Assembly: GCA_902539895.1 (NCBI GenBank) | Contig: CACBMD010000002.1 | Coordinates: forward strand, 52,980 to 116,979 | DNA length: 64,000 nt | From: an uncultured SAR116 cluster alpha proteobacterium | GTDB lineage: Bacteria > Pseudomonadota > Alphaproteobacteria > Puniceispirillales > Marisalimonadaceae | Reading direction: 5' to 3' | Part shown: piece after piece, positions 35,651 to 45,361 of the stretch | How the letters are laid out: each line of letters begins with the position of its first letter | Numbering within the stretch: the stretch's first letter is position 1 | Notes under the pieces: model-generated | The model's input: the letters and a program-made list of their open reading frames with translations, nothing else | Databases searched by the model: none | Told to the model about the DNA's origin: nothing | Translations under genes and position numbers: made by a program

Positions 35651-36115
35651 ATGAATTATCTTGATTGCAGCTTTAAAATAAATGGTAATTTAAAAAAAAT
35701 ATCCATAATTGAAGATAAAACTCTAATTCATGTAATTAGAGATGAACTTGGTTTAACTGGGACAAAACTAGGATGCGGTCTCGAGCAATGTGGAAGCTGT
35801 GCTATATTAATAGATGGAGAAAAAAAACTTTCGTGTAATTTATTGGCTAAAGATTATCAAAATTGTGAAATTACAACTATTGAAGGCCTTGAAAACAAAG
35901 ATGGTTTAAATAATGTTCAAGAAGCGTTCAGAGAATTTAACGCAGCTCAATGTGGGTATTGCACAAGTGGTATTATAATAAGTATTACAGCACTATTTGA
36001 TAAAAATAAAAAACCTTCGTCACAAGAAATTCAAAATGCTTTAAATGGCCATTTGTGCCGCTGCGGATCTCATTCTGTAGTATTAAAGGCGATTGATAGT
36101 TTAATAGAAAATTAG
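35651..36115 (+). CDS. [2Fe-2S] subunit of a two-subunit molybdenum hydroxylase (IorA/NicA-like)
   Basis: A 154-residue iron-sulfur subunit. Cluster cysteines are Cys42, Cys47, Cys50, Cys62 (N-terminal) and Cys101, Cys104, Cys136, Cys138 (C-terminal). The spacing GCGLEQCGSC and HLCRCGSH resemble isoquinoline and nicotinate dehydrogenase small subunits rather than CoxS. It is 13 bases before the large-subunit gene. No FAD subunit is nearby, as expected for the two-subunit type. Confidence 0.88.
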   Translation: MNYLDCSFKINGNLKKISIIEDKTLIHVIRDELGLTGTKLGCGLEQCGSCAILIDGEKKLSCNLLAKDYQNCEITTIEGLENKDGLNNVQEAFREFNAAQCGYCTSGIIISITALFDKNKKPSSQEIQNALNGHLCRCGSHSVVLKAIDSLIEN

Positions 36116-36128
36116 AGTAATTAATATT

Positions 36129-38282
36129 ATGAATCAATTTAACAGCGGCCCTAGTATTAATACTTACAACAAATTAAGTCACTGGTTTGATTTTAGTAAT
36201 CCTGGAATTTTAAAAGTTTACTCTGGTAAAATCGATATAGGACAACATATAAGTTCTACACTGGCATTAATTGCTTCTAAAATCACTGAAATTAAATATG
36301 ATCAAATAGAAATTATTAAATTAAGTACTGATATATCACCTAATGAAGGCATTACTGCTAGCAGTTTGTCTGTAGCAAATTCAGGATCTGCTATTAAGGC
36401 TGCTTCTATTACCCTAAAAATAAATTTTATCAATTATGCATTAGAAAATCTTGAGATTAAAAATGAAGATATTCTTTTTGAAAATGGAGTTATTAAAGAT
36501 AAGAATTCTAACAAAACTATTTCTTATTGGGATTTTGCTAAAACAGATGATTTTAGAAAAATTATTATTCCTGAAAATTTTGATGAGAACTCTATTAAAA
36601 AAATAAATTATGAAAATAATCAAAAAATAGAGTTAAAAACTATTAATGATATTGTTACAGGAAAATATAAATATGTTCATGATATTAATTTTCCAAAAAT
36701 GTTACATGCTAGAATAGTCAGACCTCCTTCTTATCACTGCAAATTAATCAAAATAAATGAAGACTTTAAAAAAAGACTTGTTGAGAATGACATTACACTT
36801 TTTGTTAAAGGCTCTTTTGTTGCAATTCTGTCTCAGGATGAATTTTTAGTTACAAAATTCTTGGAGATTGCTAAAAAAAATATTTTTTGGGAAGAAAAGC
36901 AGCAATTATCTAATGAAAATGTTTTTAATTCTCTAGAAAAACATGAAAAGGAATCTTTGTTAGTTAAATCTGGAGGAGAGGCTTTTTATGAAGAGATACC
37001 AGAAAAAAAATCTTTTGATGATCCAAAAATTAAATCATTATCAACAATTTTTAAAAAAAGTTATTTAATGCATGGACCTATAGGACCATCTGCAAGTTGT
37101 GCTATTTATAAAGATAACAAATTTACTATATTTTCTCATAGCCAATCAATTTTTGCTCTAAAATACTCCATTAGTAAGTTTTTTGATATTGATCCAAATC
37201 TTGTCAGTTTGAAATTTATGCCTGGCTCAGGTTGCTATGGTCATAATGGAGCTGATGACGTGGCATTTGAAGCATCAGTGATTGCAAAGGAATATCCTGA
37301 TCGTCATATCTTATTAAAATGGACACGAGAAGATGAGCATTCATGGGAACCTTACGGAAGCGCATCTTTAAATAAAGTTTTTGGAGCTATTAATGATTAT
37401 GGAGAAGTTATTTATTGGTCAAATGAGGCTTATTCGGATACATATTTGTCAAGACCATCAGATTTAGAATTAACTAATTTTACAAGTTATAAATTTTTAA
37501 CTAATAATTTTGCAAAAACAAAATCAAAGCCCAAAACATCTGCTCATATGGGCATACATAGGAATTTAGATCCAATTTATAATTTCAAAGAAACTAGATT
37601 AGTAAAAAACTTAGTTCATGATTTGCCATTGAGGACATCTGCATTACGAACTTTAGGTGCTTTCGCAAATGTAACAGCGTCTGAAAGTTTTTTAAATGAT
37701 TTGGCATCAATTAAAAACATAGATCCTTTTGATATTAGAATTAATCATTTAGATGATGAGCGTGCCATTGATGTTCTTAATAACCTAAAAGAGAAAATGG
37801 AAATTTTTAAACTTAAAGATGATAGCTTTAGAGGTATAGCTTTTTCAAGATATAAAAATTCTGCAGCATATTGCGCAGTTGGTGTGGAATTAAATGTAAC
37901 TGATGATTTAGAAATTAATTTAAATCATGCTTGGATAACTGTAGATGCTGGAGAAATTGCTTATGAAGATGGTATAAAAGCACAGGTTGAAGGTGGATTT
38001 ATTCAAGCAGCAAGTTGGGCTTTATACGAAGAAGTGATTTTCGATTCAAAAGAAATAATTTCTAAGGATTGGGATAGTTATAAAATTATAGGTTTTGATA
38101 ACATTCCTGTTTTTACTACAAGTGTAATTGACCATAGAGGTTTTCCTTATTTAGGCGTGGGTGAAGTAGTCGCAGGACCAACTGGAGCCGCTATTTCAAA
38201 CGCATTGTGTAATGCCCTTGGTCAAAGAATAAAAATATTGCCATTTACCAAGGATAATATTACGAAAGAATTATTAAATTAA
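36129..38282 (+). CDS. Molybdopterin-binding subunit, isoquinoline 1-oxidoreductase / nicotinate dehydrogenase subunit B-like, no cytochrome domains
   Basis: A 717-residue catalytic subunit. The N-terminal KIDIGQHISSTLALIASK and SPNEGITASSLSVANSG segments are characteristic of the IorB/NicB group. The catalytic glutamate is Glu679 in GVGEVVAGPTG. No signal peptide and no C-terminal haem c motifs (CxxCH) are visible, so unlike NicB it lacks built-in cytochromes and needs another electron acceptor. With the preceding iron-sulfur subunit it should hydroxylate an N-heteroaromatic or oxidise an aldehyde. Confidence 0.82.
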   Translation: MNQFNSGPSINTYNKLSHWFDFSNPGILKVYSGKIDIGQHISSTLALIASKITEIKYDQIEIIKLSTDISPNEGITASSLSVANSGSAIKAASITLKINFINYALENLEIKNEDILFENGVIKDKNSNKTISYWDFAKTDDFRKIIIPENFDENSIKKINYENNQKIELKTINDIVTGKYKYVHDINFPKMLHARIVRPPSYHCKLIKINEDFKKRLVENDITLFVKGSFVAILSQDEFLVTKFLEIAKKNIFWEEKQQLSNENVFNSLEKHEKESLLVKSGGEAFYEEIPEKKSFDDPKIKSLSTIFKKSYLMHGPIGPSASCAIYKDNKFTIFSHSQSIFALKYSISKFFDIDPNLVSLKFMPGSGCYGHNGADDVAFEASVIAKEYPDRHILLKWTREDEHSWEPYGSASLNKVFGAINDYGEVIYWSNEAYSDTYLSRPSDLELTNFTSYKFLTNNFAKTKSKPKTSAHMGIHRNLDPIYNFKETRLVKNLVHDLPLRTSALRTLGAFANVTASESFLNDLASIKNIDPFDIRINHLDDERAIDVLNNLKEKMEIFKLKDDSFRGIAFSRYKNSAAYCAVGVELNVTDDLEINLNHAWITVDAGEIAYEDGIKAQVEGGFIQAASWALYEEVIFDSKEIISKDWDSYKIIGFDNIPVFTTSVIDHRGFPYLGVGEVVAGPTGAAISNALCNALGQRIKILPFTKDNITKELLN

Positions 38283-38322
38283 TTTATCTGCGAATTTATC
38301 AAAAAATAATTAGGGATCTATT

Positions 38323-40026
38323 GTGACGACCAAAAAAAAATCAGGTATGTATAAAAATCTTACCAACTATGGGGATAGTGAGTTTTCGATTTTTTTGAGA
38401 AAGGCTTTCATCAAGGGTATGGGTTATTCAGAGGAGATGCTTAATAAGCCTATTATTGGAATCACTAACACTTACAGCGACTATAATCCGTGCCATGGAA
38501 ATGTACCTGATTTAATAAAAAGTGTGAAGGCTGGGATATTATCTTCAGGCGCTATACCATTAGAGTTTCCTACAATAAGTATTCATGAATCTTTTGCTTA
38601 TCCAACTTCTATGTATTTAAGAAACTTAATGTCAATTGATACAGAAGAAATGATGAAAGCCCAGCCAATGGATGCATGTGTTTTAATAGGCGGTTGTGAT
38701 AAAACAGTGCCTGCCCAATTGATGGGTGCGTTTAGTGCAAATATTCCTGCAATACAATTAGTTACTGGACCCATGCTTACTGGATCTCATAGAGGAGAGA
38801 GAGTAGGGGCTTGTACAGATTGTAGAGGTTATTGGGCAAAATTTAGAGCAGAAGAAATAGATCTTGCTGAAATTAATGAAGTTAATAATCAGTTAGTACC
38901 AACTGTTGGAACATGTGGTGTAATGGGTACTGCCAGTACAATGGCACTAATTACTGAAGCTCTTGGCATGATGATATCAAATGGCGCTTCAGCCCCAGCA
39001 GTTTCTGCTGAAAGAAGAAGAATTGCAGAGGAAACTGGTAAAGTAGCTGTTGAAATAGCTAACAAATCATTTAACCCAAAAAGTTTCTTAACTTTAAAAA
39101 ATTTCAAAAATGCATTGACTGTTTTGTCTGCAATTGGCGGATCAACTAATGGAATAGTTCATTTGACAGCTATGGCTGGTAGACTTGGGATAGATATTGA
39201 CCTTAACGAATTTGATAAAATGACAAAAGACACACCCATGATTGTTGACTTAAAGCCGTCTGGTTCTGGTTATATGGAAGATTTGTTTAAATCAGGAGGA
39301 CTTCCCAGAATTTTAAATGAACTAAAAGACTACCTTTACTTGGATGCTATTACAGTTACTGGAGAAACTATTCAAGAAATTATTGACAAAAATAACTATA
39401 ATTGGAAACAAGAAGTAGTAAGAAATGCTGAAGATCCTATTTTTGATAAGGGAAGTATTGCGGTATTAAAAGGAAACCTTGCTCCAGGATCTGCTATAAT
39501 TAAACAATCAGCAGCAAGTAAAGAACTGTTAGCTCATGAAGGTGTTGTTGAGGTATTTGAAAATCTTGAAGATTTAGCGAATAGAATTGATAGTGATGAT
39601 TTAAATGTTACTAAAGACAGTATTCTTCTTCTTAAAAACATTGGTCCAATAGGTGCGCCAGGTATGCCTGAAGCTGGCTTAATACCTATTCCAAAAAAAT
39701 TAGCCAAGCAAGGCGTTAAGGATATGGTAAGAATTTCTGATGGAAGAATGAGTGGCACTGCAGCAGGTACAATTATTTTACATGTTTGTCCTGAAGCTGC
39801 TGCTGGCGGTACTTTAGGCATTGTAAAGAGTGGAGATATTATAAAATTAGATGTTAAAAAAAGATCATTAGAACTTAAGTTATCTGATGAAGAAATTGCT
39901 TCAAGAAAAAAAAGCAAAAAAAGTAATAAAGAAATTAAAAGAAGAGGGTATGATAAAATATTCCATGAAAGTGTACTTCAAGCAGACAAAGGAGCCGACT
40001 TTGATTTTTTAAGATCTATAAAATAA
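38323..40026 (+). CDS. IlvD/Edd family dehydratase
   Basis: A 567-residue iron-sulfur dehydratase. The cluster cysteines are Cys57 (NPCHGN), Cys125 (GGCDKT) and Cys198 (GTCGVMGTAST). The family includes dihydroxyacid dehydratase, phosphogluconate dehydratase and sugar-acid dehydratases; the catabolic setting and absence of ilv genes favour a sugar-acid or hydroxy-acid substrate. The start is GTG at 38323, with TAGGGAT upstream. It is convergent with the leaderless DctP-like gene, 4 bases away. Confidence 0.86.
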   Translation: MTTKKKSGMYKNLTNYGDSEFSIFLRKAFIKGMGYSEEMLNKPIIGITNTYSDYNPCHGNVPDLIKSVKAGILSSGAIPLEFPTISIHESFAYPTSMYLRNLMSIDTEEMMKAQPMDACVLIGGCDKTVPAQLMGAFSANIPAIQLVTGPMLTGSHRGERVGACTDCRGYWAKFRAEEIDLAEINEVNNQLVPTVGTCGVMGTASTMALITEALGMMISNGASAPAVSAERRRIAEETGKVAVEIANKSFNPKSFLTLKNFKNALTVLSAIGGSTNGIVHLTAMAGRLGIDIDLNEFDKMTKDTPMIVDLKPSGSGYMEDLFKSGGLPRILNELKDYLYLDAITVTGETIQEIIDKNNYNWKQEVVRNAEDPIFDKGSIAVLKGNLAPGSAIIKQSAASKELLAHEGVVEVFENLEDLANRIDSDDLNVTKDSILLLKNIGPIGAPGMPEAGLIPIPKKLAKQGVKDMVRISDGRMSGTAAGTIILHVCPEAAAGGTLGIVKSGDIIKLDVKKRSLELKLSDEEIASRKKSKKSNKEIKRRGYDKIFHESVLQADKGADFDFLRSIK

Positions 40027-40030
40027 ATCA

Positions 40031-40933
40031 TTAATATAATTTAATATATTTTTTCATATGAGGATAAGTTTGAAAATAACTTTCGTGAAAAATATTAGTA
40101 ACACTTTTAAACTTCTCTAAGCTTGTTTCATCAATAGTATGGATTTTAATATTTTCTGACTTTAATTTTTTAATTAAAATATCATCTTCATTAATAGCTA
40201 ATTTTCTTTGATAATCAGTTACTTCTTTTGATTTTTTAATTAAGAATTTCTTGTTTAAATTTGTCAATTTATCAAAATAATCATTATTGATAACAAATAA
40301 ACAAAAACCAAACATATGTGATGTTAAAGTTACGAATTTCTGTTTTTTATAAACTTCAAAATTCCAGTAATTAGTTAAAGGATTTTCTTGTGCATCTATA
40401 TCATTATTTTCAATAGCTATTTTAAAATCCCTAACGTCTAGTGGTTTAGGTGCAAATCCTAATTTTTTAAAAATTTTTATATGAAGTGGGCTAGGGGTAG
40501 TCCGAATTACCTGTCCTTTGCAATCAGAGAGATTTTTGATTGATTTTAATTTAGAACTTATATGTCTAATGCCATTATCCCAAAAACCTAATAGTTTTAA
40601 ATTTTTATCTTTTAATTTACCATCTATATAACTAAAGAAATCTGATTTTAATGAATTGTATGCTTCATTTCTGTTATTAAACAGATAAGGTAAATCTAAA
40701 ATTTTGATTTCTGGTAATATTTTCTCAAAATAGCTAGATAACAAGTAAGAAACATGTATTTCTTCGTGTTGTGTTTTCTCAATTAAACTTGAAGCTTTAT
40801 CTCCATCTATAGTGACATCCATTTTAAAATCAATAACAAAATTATTGCTTATTTCACTAATAAAAAATTCAATAGATCTGGTATGCAGTGATGCAGAACC
40901 TTGATAACCACCAATAATTATATTTTGTTTCAA
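40031..40933 (-). CDS. TRAP-type DctP-like binding protein without a signal peptide
   Basis: A 300-residue protein that aligns with mature DctP solute-binding proteins: the start resembles IGGYQGSASLHTRSIEFF, and VIRTTPSPLHIKIFKKLG carries the conserved ligand-binding arginine region near 142. The start codon is TTG at 40933, and an in-frame TAG lies at 40940-40942, so no signal peptide can be added upstream. It would thus remain in the cytoplasm unless there is a frameshift. It has no permease partner and is 10 bases after the amidohydrolase gene. It may be a ligand sensor or a decayed gene. Confidence 0.75.
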   Translation of the reverse strand: MKQNIIIGGYQGSASLHTRSIEFFISEISNNFVIDFKMDVTIDGDKASSLIEKTQHEEIHVSYLLSSYFEKILPEIKILDLPYLFNNRNEAYNSLKSDFFSYIDGKLKDKNLKLLGFWDNGIRHISSKLKSIKNLSDCKGQVIRTTPSPLHIKIFKKLGFAPKPLDVRDFKIAIENNDIDAQENPLTNYWNFEVYKKQKFVTLTSHMFGFCLFVINNDYFDKLTNLNKKFLIKKSKEVTDYQRKLAINEDDILIKKLKSENIKIHTIDETSLEKFKSVTNIFHESYFQTYPHMKKYIKLY

Positions 40934-40943
40934 AGTAGACTAC

Positions 40944-42011
40944 TTATTTAATTTTAAATAATGAACAAGCATTACCACCAGTAATCATCTCAATTTGATC
41001 TTTTGAAAGCCCTTCAGTTCCCATAACATGTTCTATGGGGTCATCTTCAGCCATATCATATGGGTAGTCAGTTCCCATAATAATATGATCAGCACCATAT
41101 TTATCAATAAGATACTTTAGTTGATCAAATGAAAAGACTACAGTATCAAAATACATTCTTTTAAGGTAATCGGATGGCTTGTGTTTGAGATTATTGCCTC
41201 TACAATCAGGTCTAGCACCCCATGCATGATCAATCCTTGCCGAATATGCCGGAAGATAACCACCACCATGAGCAGCAAAAAGTTTTAAATTTGGATTTTT
41301 TTCCATTGTTCCATCAAAAATTAAATGATGAATGGCTGCAGTAGTATCCATTGGATTTCCAATTATATTAATGAAATAATGATCTTTTAATCTTTCTCCT
41401 TCAGGATAACCATTTGGATGAAGAAAAATAGGGATATCTAATTTTGTGGCTGTTTCCCAAACACCATCATAAGAAGGGTGTGATAACTCTTTTCCGTCTT
41501 GAAATGTAATAACCTGAAAGCCTCTTATATCAAGTTCATTTACACATCTTTCCATTTCTTTGGCAGCTATATCACCGTTCTGCATTGGAAGAGTTCCTAA
41601 TGCAACAAACCTATCTTTTCGATTATTAGCTGTTTCTGAAAGTTTATTATTAATAGTTTCTATGGCTTTATATGCAACTTCACTTTTTACATTACAATAA
41701 TGCTGGAAGGGAACTGGTATCAGAACTTGTAGATCAATACCTTGTGAGTCCATTTTTTTTAATCTTGTTTCAATATTAGTTAAATCCATAAATCTATCTT
41801 TAACCTGCTGAATATTTTGATTTGTGGTAATTAGGTTGGCATGTCTAAAAGCAGGGATGTCTTGTTGATCAAATAATCCTTGGACTAGGTCAGCCGCTTC
41901 TTGAACATGAAGATGACAATGGGCATCTACAGTTTTAGAAGAAGGTCTTATCTCTATACCTGGTTTTCGGTGTTTTCTTCCTGAAGTTGAACCATAAGGC
42001 TTAATAGACAT
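40944..42011 (-). CDS. Amidohydrolase family protein (ACMSD / aromatic decarboxylase-like)
   Basis: A 355-residue TIM-barrel metal enzyme. Metal ligands appear as His31 and His33 (DAHCHLH), a histidine in FLHPNG near 198, one in AAHGGGYLP and the aspartate in MGTDYPYDM. This ordering is typical of aminocarboxymuconate-semialdehyde decarboxylase relatives, which decarboxylate or hydrolyse products of aromatic ring cleavage. I prefer the ATG at 42011, which has GGAGATATTA before it, over the ATG at 42023. It forms a two-gene unit with the DctP-like gene. Confidence 0.84.
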   Translation of the reverse strand: MSIKPYGSTSGRKHRKPGIEIRPSSKTVDAHCHLHVQEAADLVQGLFDQQDIPAFRHANLITTNQNIQQVKDRFMDLTNIETRLKKMDSQGIDLQVLIPVPFQHYCNVKSEVAYKAIETINNKLSETANNRKDRFVALGTLPMQNGDIAAKEMERCVNELDIRGFQVITFQDGKELSHPSYDGVWETATKLDIPIFLHPNGYPEGERLKDHYFINIIGNPMDTTAAIHHLIFDGTMEKNPNLKLFAAHGGGYLPAYSARIDHAWGARPDCRGNNLKHKPSDYLKRMYFDTVVFSFDQLKYLIDKYGADHIIMGTDYPYDMAEDDPIEHVMGTEGLSKDQIEMITGGNACSLFKIK

Positions 42012-42239
42012 TAATATCTCCATCTAAATTAAATTATATTCAGATTATATTATAAATTTATTAGACACAATTCATTAGAAATTTTTTAATTATTTATTCA
42101 ATTTTAACTTTGAATAAATTATATAATACATTGTTTTTATTTGTTTATATTTGTAGTTTAACAATATAATTGAAGTGGGTGACGTGATATACTGTGCAAT
42201 AAATAAATTATTTTTGTCGCATAATATATATTATGTAAA

Positions 42240-43028
42240 TTAAATATCAATAACTAATCCATCATATGCTGGAAATGTATTTGGCGGACATAATTTGGTT
42301 ACAACATCATGATCTGATTCAGGACTTAAATGAGTTAGATAAGCTACATCTGGATTTAACTTTGCAATCCATTCAAATGATAAATCAAAATGTGCGTGAG
42401 CCATATGCGGTGACTGACGTAAGCCTGTTATTATTAAAACTTTCATTTCACGTAAGTATTCAAAACTTTTTTCTGGAAACCCTACTACGTCAGTACAATA
42501 TGCAAATACGTCATTAAAAATAAAACCCAATGTATCTATTACACCATGATTTTGTTTAATAGCATTAATTTTAATATCATTTATAGTAATCTCTTCAAAA
42601 TAATCTATTTCATGTAACTCTAATGGTGGCTGAAAGTAAGACTGCGATGTCTCAGATTTATTAAATAAGTAATTAAATCTTTTAAGTAAAAAGCTTGATG
42701 TTTCTTTATTAGTAAAAATTTTAATTTTTTCTCTATTGTAAAAATAAAAAGGACGTAATTCGTCTAACCCTGATACATGGTCCGAATGACTATGTGTAAT
42801 AAGCACTGCATCTAATTTTTGAATATTATGTTCTATAAGTTGGTTTTTTATATCAGGCCCAGCATCTATTAATATAGTTGTATTTTTACTTTGTATGAGA
42901 ACAGCACATCTTTGTCTTTTATTTTTTGGATTAGATGGATCGCATTTACCCCAGCCTAATTGACCTAAAGCAGGAATTCCAACCGATGTACCTGTACCCA
43001 ATACAGTAATTTTTATATTATTGCTCAT
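42240..43028 (-). CDS. MBL-fold metallo-hydrolase (PhnP-like)
   Basis: A 262-residue metallo-beta-lactamase-fold hydrolase. The metal motif is THSHSDH with His79, His81, Asp83 and His84, and GTGTSVGIPALG near 11-22 is typical of the PhnP-like phosphodiesterase group. In alphaproteobacteria this gene commonly follows tatD in the metG cluster, as here. The ATG overlaps the tatD stop as ATGA. The biological substrate is not established for these non-phn copies. Confidence 0.86.
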   Translation of the reverse strand: MSNNIKITVLGTGTSVGIPALGQLGWGKCDPSNPKNKRQRCAVLIQSKNTTILIDAGPDIKNQLIEHNIQKLDAVLITHSHSDHVSGLDELRPFYFYNREKIKIFTNKETSSFLLKRFNYLFNKSETSQSYFQPPLELHEIDYFEEITINDIKINAIKQNHGVIDTLGFIFNDVFAYCTDVVGFPEKSFEYLREMKVLIITGLRQSPHMAHAHFDLSFEWIAKLNPDVAYLTHLSPESDHDVVTKLCPPNTFPAYDGLVIDI

Positions 43029-43813
43029 TGACTAATCTTATCAAAAATTTTAAATGAATTCATGTACAATTGATCAATAAATTTAGAAAATTCACAATTT
43101 CTAATTTCAGCCAAATACTTTGCAGTTATTGAACAATTTTTTGGTTCATTTACAGAACCTCTTAGTGGCGTTGGAGATAAGTAAGGTGCATCTGTTTCCA
43201 CAAGAATTTTATCATCAGGAATTAACGTAGCAATTTCTTGAATTAATTTTGCAGATTTAAATGTAACAATTCCAGAAAAAGAAATATAAAAACCTAAATT
43301 AATCCCACATAAAGCAAGATCTTTTCCTGAACTAAAACAATGAAGAATTGCTCTAAAAGGTCCGTTTTTGTATTCATTCTCTAAAATATTAATCATATCT
43401 TTATCAGCATCTCTTGCATGAATAATTAATGGTAAATTAGTTGCCCTAGATACGTTAATTTGAGTAATAAAAGACGCCTTTTGCTCTGCTTTAATATCAT
43501 TTCCATAATGATAATCTAGTCCACACTCCCCTATCCCAACACATTTTTTATTTTTTGATAAATTAAGCATCATTTCATAATTTGAATTATTTTTATCCTT
43601 TAAAACCTCATTTGGATGGACACCAACAGTATGATAAACTTCTCCATAATTTTTGGATATTTCAATTATTTTATCAATTTTATTTAGGTTTGTTGATATG
43701 GTGACAATTCTTTTAACATTATTTTCCAAGGCATTTTTTAAGACCTCATCTAGTCTATTATATAACTCTGGAAAATCTAAATGTGCATGTGTATCAATTA
43801 AATAATTTTTCAT
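43025..43813 (-). CDS. tatD: TatD family metal-dependent DNase
   Basis: A 262-residue TIM-barrel hydrolase. The metal ligands begin with His9 and His11 (DTHAHLDF), with Glu in GIGECGLDYH near 96, His in IIHARD and HCFSS, and Asp in ETDAPYLSP. It has 3'-5' exonuclease or deoxyribonuclease activity in characterised relatives. The gene follows metG and overlaps the next gene by 4 bases. Its TGA stop inside the ATGA overlap shows TGA works as a stop in this genome. Confidence 0.93.
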   Translation of the reverse strand: MKNYLIDTHAHLDFPELYNRLDEVLKNALENNVKRIVTISTNLNKIDKIIEISKNYGEVYHTVGVHPNEVLKDKNNSNYEMMLNLSKNKKCVGIGECGLDYHYGNDIKAEQKASFITQINVSRATNLPLIIHARDADKDMINILENEYKNGPFRAILHCFSSGKDLALCGINLGFYISFSGIVTFKSAKLIQEIATLIPDDKILVETDAPYLSPTPLRGSVNEPKNCSITAKYLAEIRNCEFSKFIDQLYMNSFKIFDKISQ

Positions 43814-43828
43814 TTTAAGAAAGCAACT

Positions 43829-45343
43829 TTAAATTCTTGGAAATAATGGACTCGGAAGTGAGATTTTAATATTACCTTTTAAAATGAAACCTACAGATTC
43901 TAATTTACGTTGATCACGTGGTATTTTTATATGATCAAGTATTTTTTCAGCAGTATCTGGTATAAATGGCTGAAGTAAAATAGATATTTGTCTTATGGTT
44001 TCAACTAAAGTAAATAAAACTACTTCCATACGTTCAAAGTTATTTTTCTTTAATGCCCATGGTGCTTGTTCATCAACATATTTATTAGCATTAGAAATAA
44101 TTACCCAAATGTTTTTCAAATATTGATCAAATTTTTGTTCGTCGATTAAGATTCTATAATCATTCAAGCTATTTTTAATTGAATTAATTAATGTTAAATC
44201 TTCTATATTAAAATTATTTGGTTTTAAAGGTATTTTTTCATTACAATTTTTAAAAATCATGGAAACAACTCTTTGAAATAAATTTCCATAACTATTAGCT
44301 AGGTCACTGTTTATTCTATTTATTAGTTGAGAATTAGAAAAATCACCGTCATTTCCAAATGGTACTTCTCTTAACAAAAAATATCTAATTTGATCAATGC
44401 CATATTTATCAACTAATTGAAAAGGATCAATTACATTACCTAATGATTTAGAAATTTTATTTCCTTCATTGGTCCACCAACCATGAGCAAAGACTTTTTT
44501 TGGCAAAGGTAAATCTGCAGCCATGAGAAATGCAGGCCAGTAAACTGCATGAAATCTAATAATATCTTTCCCAACCATATGTATATCAGCAGGCCAAAAT
44601 TTTTTAAAAACTTCATCATTTTTTTCATTTGAATACTCACATGCAGATAAATAGTTTGTAAGAGCATCCAACCAAACGTACATTATATGATTTTTATCGT
44701 TTGGAACTTTCACTCCCCAAGAAAAACTAGTCCTACTTATTGACAAATCTTTTAAACCACTTTTCACAAAGCTTATAACTTCATTTCTTCTAGATTTGGG
44801 AGATATGAAATCTTTATTACTTTCATAAAATTCAAGAAGTTTTTTTTCCCATTTTGAAAGATTAAAAAAATAAGATGGCTCTTCAACCCATACAACAGGA
44901 GCGCCAGACGGAGCTTTCCCATCCACAATTTCAGACTCTGAAAAAAAAGCTTCATCTCGAACCGCGTACCAACCAGAATATTTATCTAAGTAAATATTTC
45001 CATTGTTGAGAAGCTTTTTCCAAATTTTTTGACATGATTTGATGTGTTTTTCTTCAGTAGTTCTTATAAATGAATCATTTGAAAAATTCATGCAATTAAG
45101 TAAATTTTTAAAATTTTCAGAAACCTTATCCACAAATTCTTTAGGGTTTACACCATTATTTTTTGCTGCTGCCTCAACTTTTTGTCCATGTTCATCTGTT
45201 CCAGTTAAGAAAAAAACTTCATATTCATCAAGACGCTTAAACCTAGCAATTACATCAGACGCTAGCGTTGTATATGCATGGCCAATATGAGGCACATCAT
45301 TAACATAATAAATTGGTGTAGTAATATAATATGTTGATCTCAT
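43829..45343 (-). CDS. metG: Methionyl-tRNA synthetase
   Basis: A 504-residue class I aminoacyl-tRNA synthetase that charges tRNA-Met. The ATP-binding HIGH signature is PHIGHAYTT (18-26), and the KMSKS loop appears as KISKS in GNKISKSLGN. The length fits the short form without a C-terminal tRNA-binding extension. AGAAGGT precedes the ATG. It sits between holB and tatD in the conserved block. Confidence 0.97.
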   Translation of the reverse strand: MRSTYYITTPIYYVNDVPHIGHAYTTLASDVIARFKRLDEYEVFFLTGTDEHGQKVEAAAKNNGVNPKEFVDKVSENFKNLLNCMNFSNDSFIRTTEEKHIKSCQKIWKKLLNNGNIYLDKYSGWYAVRDEAFFSESEIVDGKAPSGAPVVWVEEPSYFFNLSKWEKKLLEFYESNKDFISPKSRRNEVISFVKSGLKDLSISRTSFSWGVKVPNDKNHIMYVWLDALTNYLSACEYSNEKNDEVFKKFWPADIHMVGKDIIRFHAVYWPAFLMAADLPLPKKVFAHGWWTNEGNKISKSLGNVIDPFQLVDKYGIDQIRYFLLREVPFGNDGDFSNSQLINRINSDLANSYGNLFQRVVSMIFKNCNEKIPLKPNNFNIEDLTLINSIKNSLNDYRILIDEQKFDQYLKNIWVIISNANKYVDEQAPWALKKNNFERMEVVLFTLVETIRQISILLQPFIPDTAEKILDHIKIPRDQRKLESVGFILKGNIKISLPSPLFPRI

Positions 45344-45361
45344 TTAATACCTTCTGAATAA

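Noticed and set aside
38323-40026. Sulfolactate sulfo-lyase (SuyAB) completing a sulfonate pathway
   Set aside because: The protein is a clear IlvD/Edd dehydratase with three cluster cysteines, whereas SuyB belongs to the altronate dehydratase family.
40031-40933. Missed upstream signal peptide for the DctP-like protein
   Set aside because: An in-frame TAG at 40940-40942 stops any extension before the TTG start.
42220-42235. CATAATATATATTATG perfect palindrome as a terminator or operator
   Set aside because: It consists almost entirely of alternating A and T, has no T-run in the needed orientation, and is expected by chance in AT-rich DNA.
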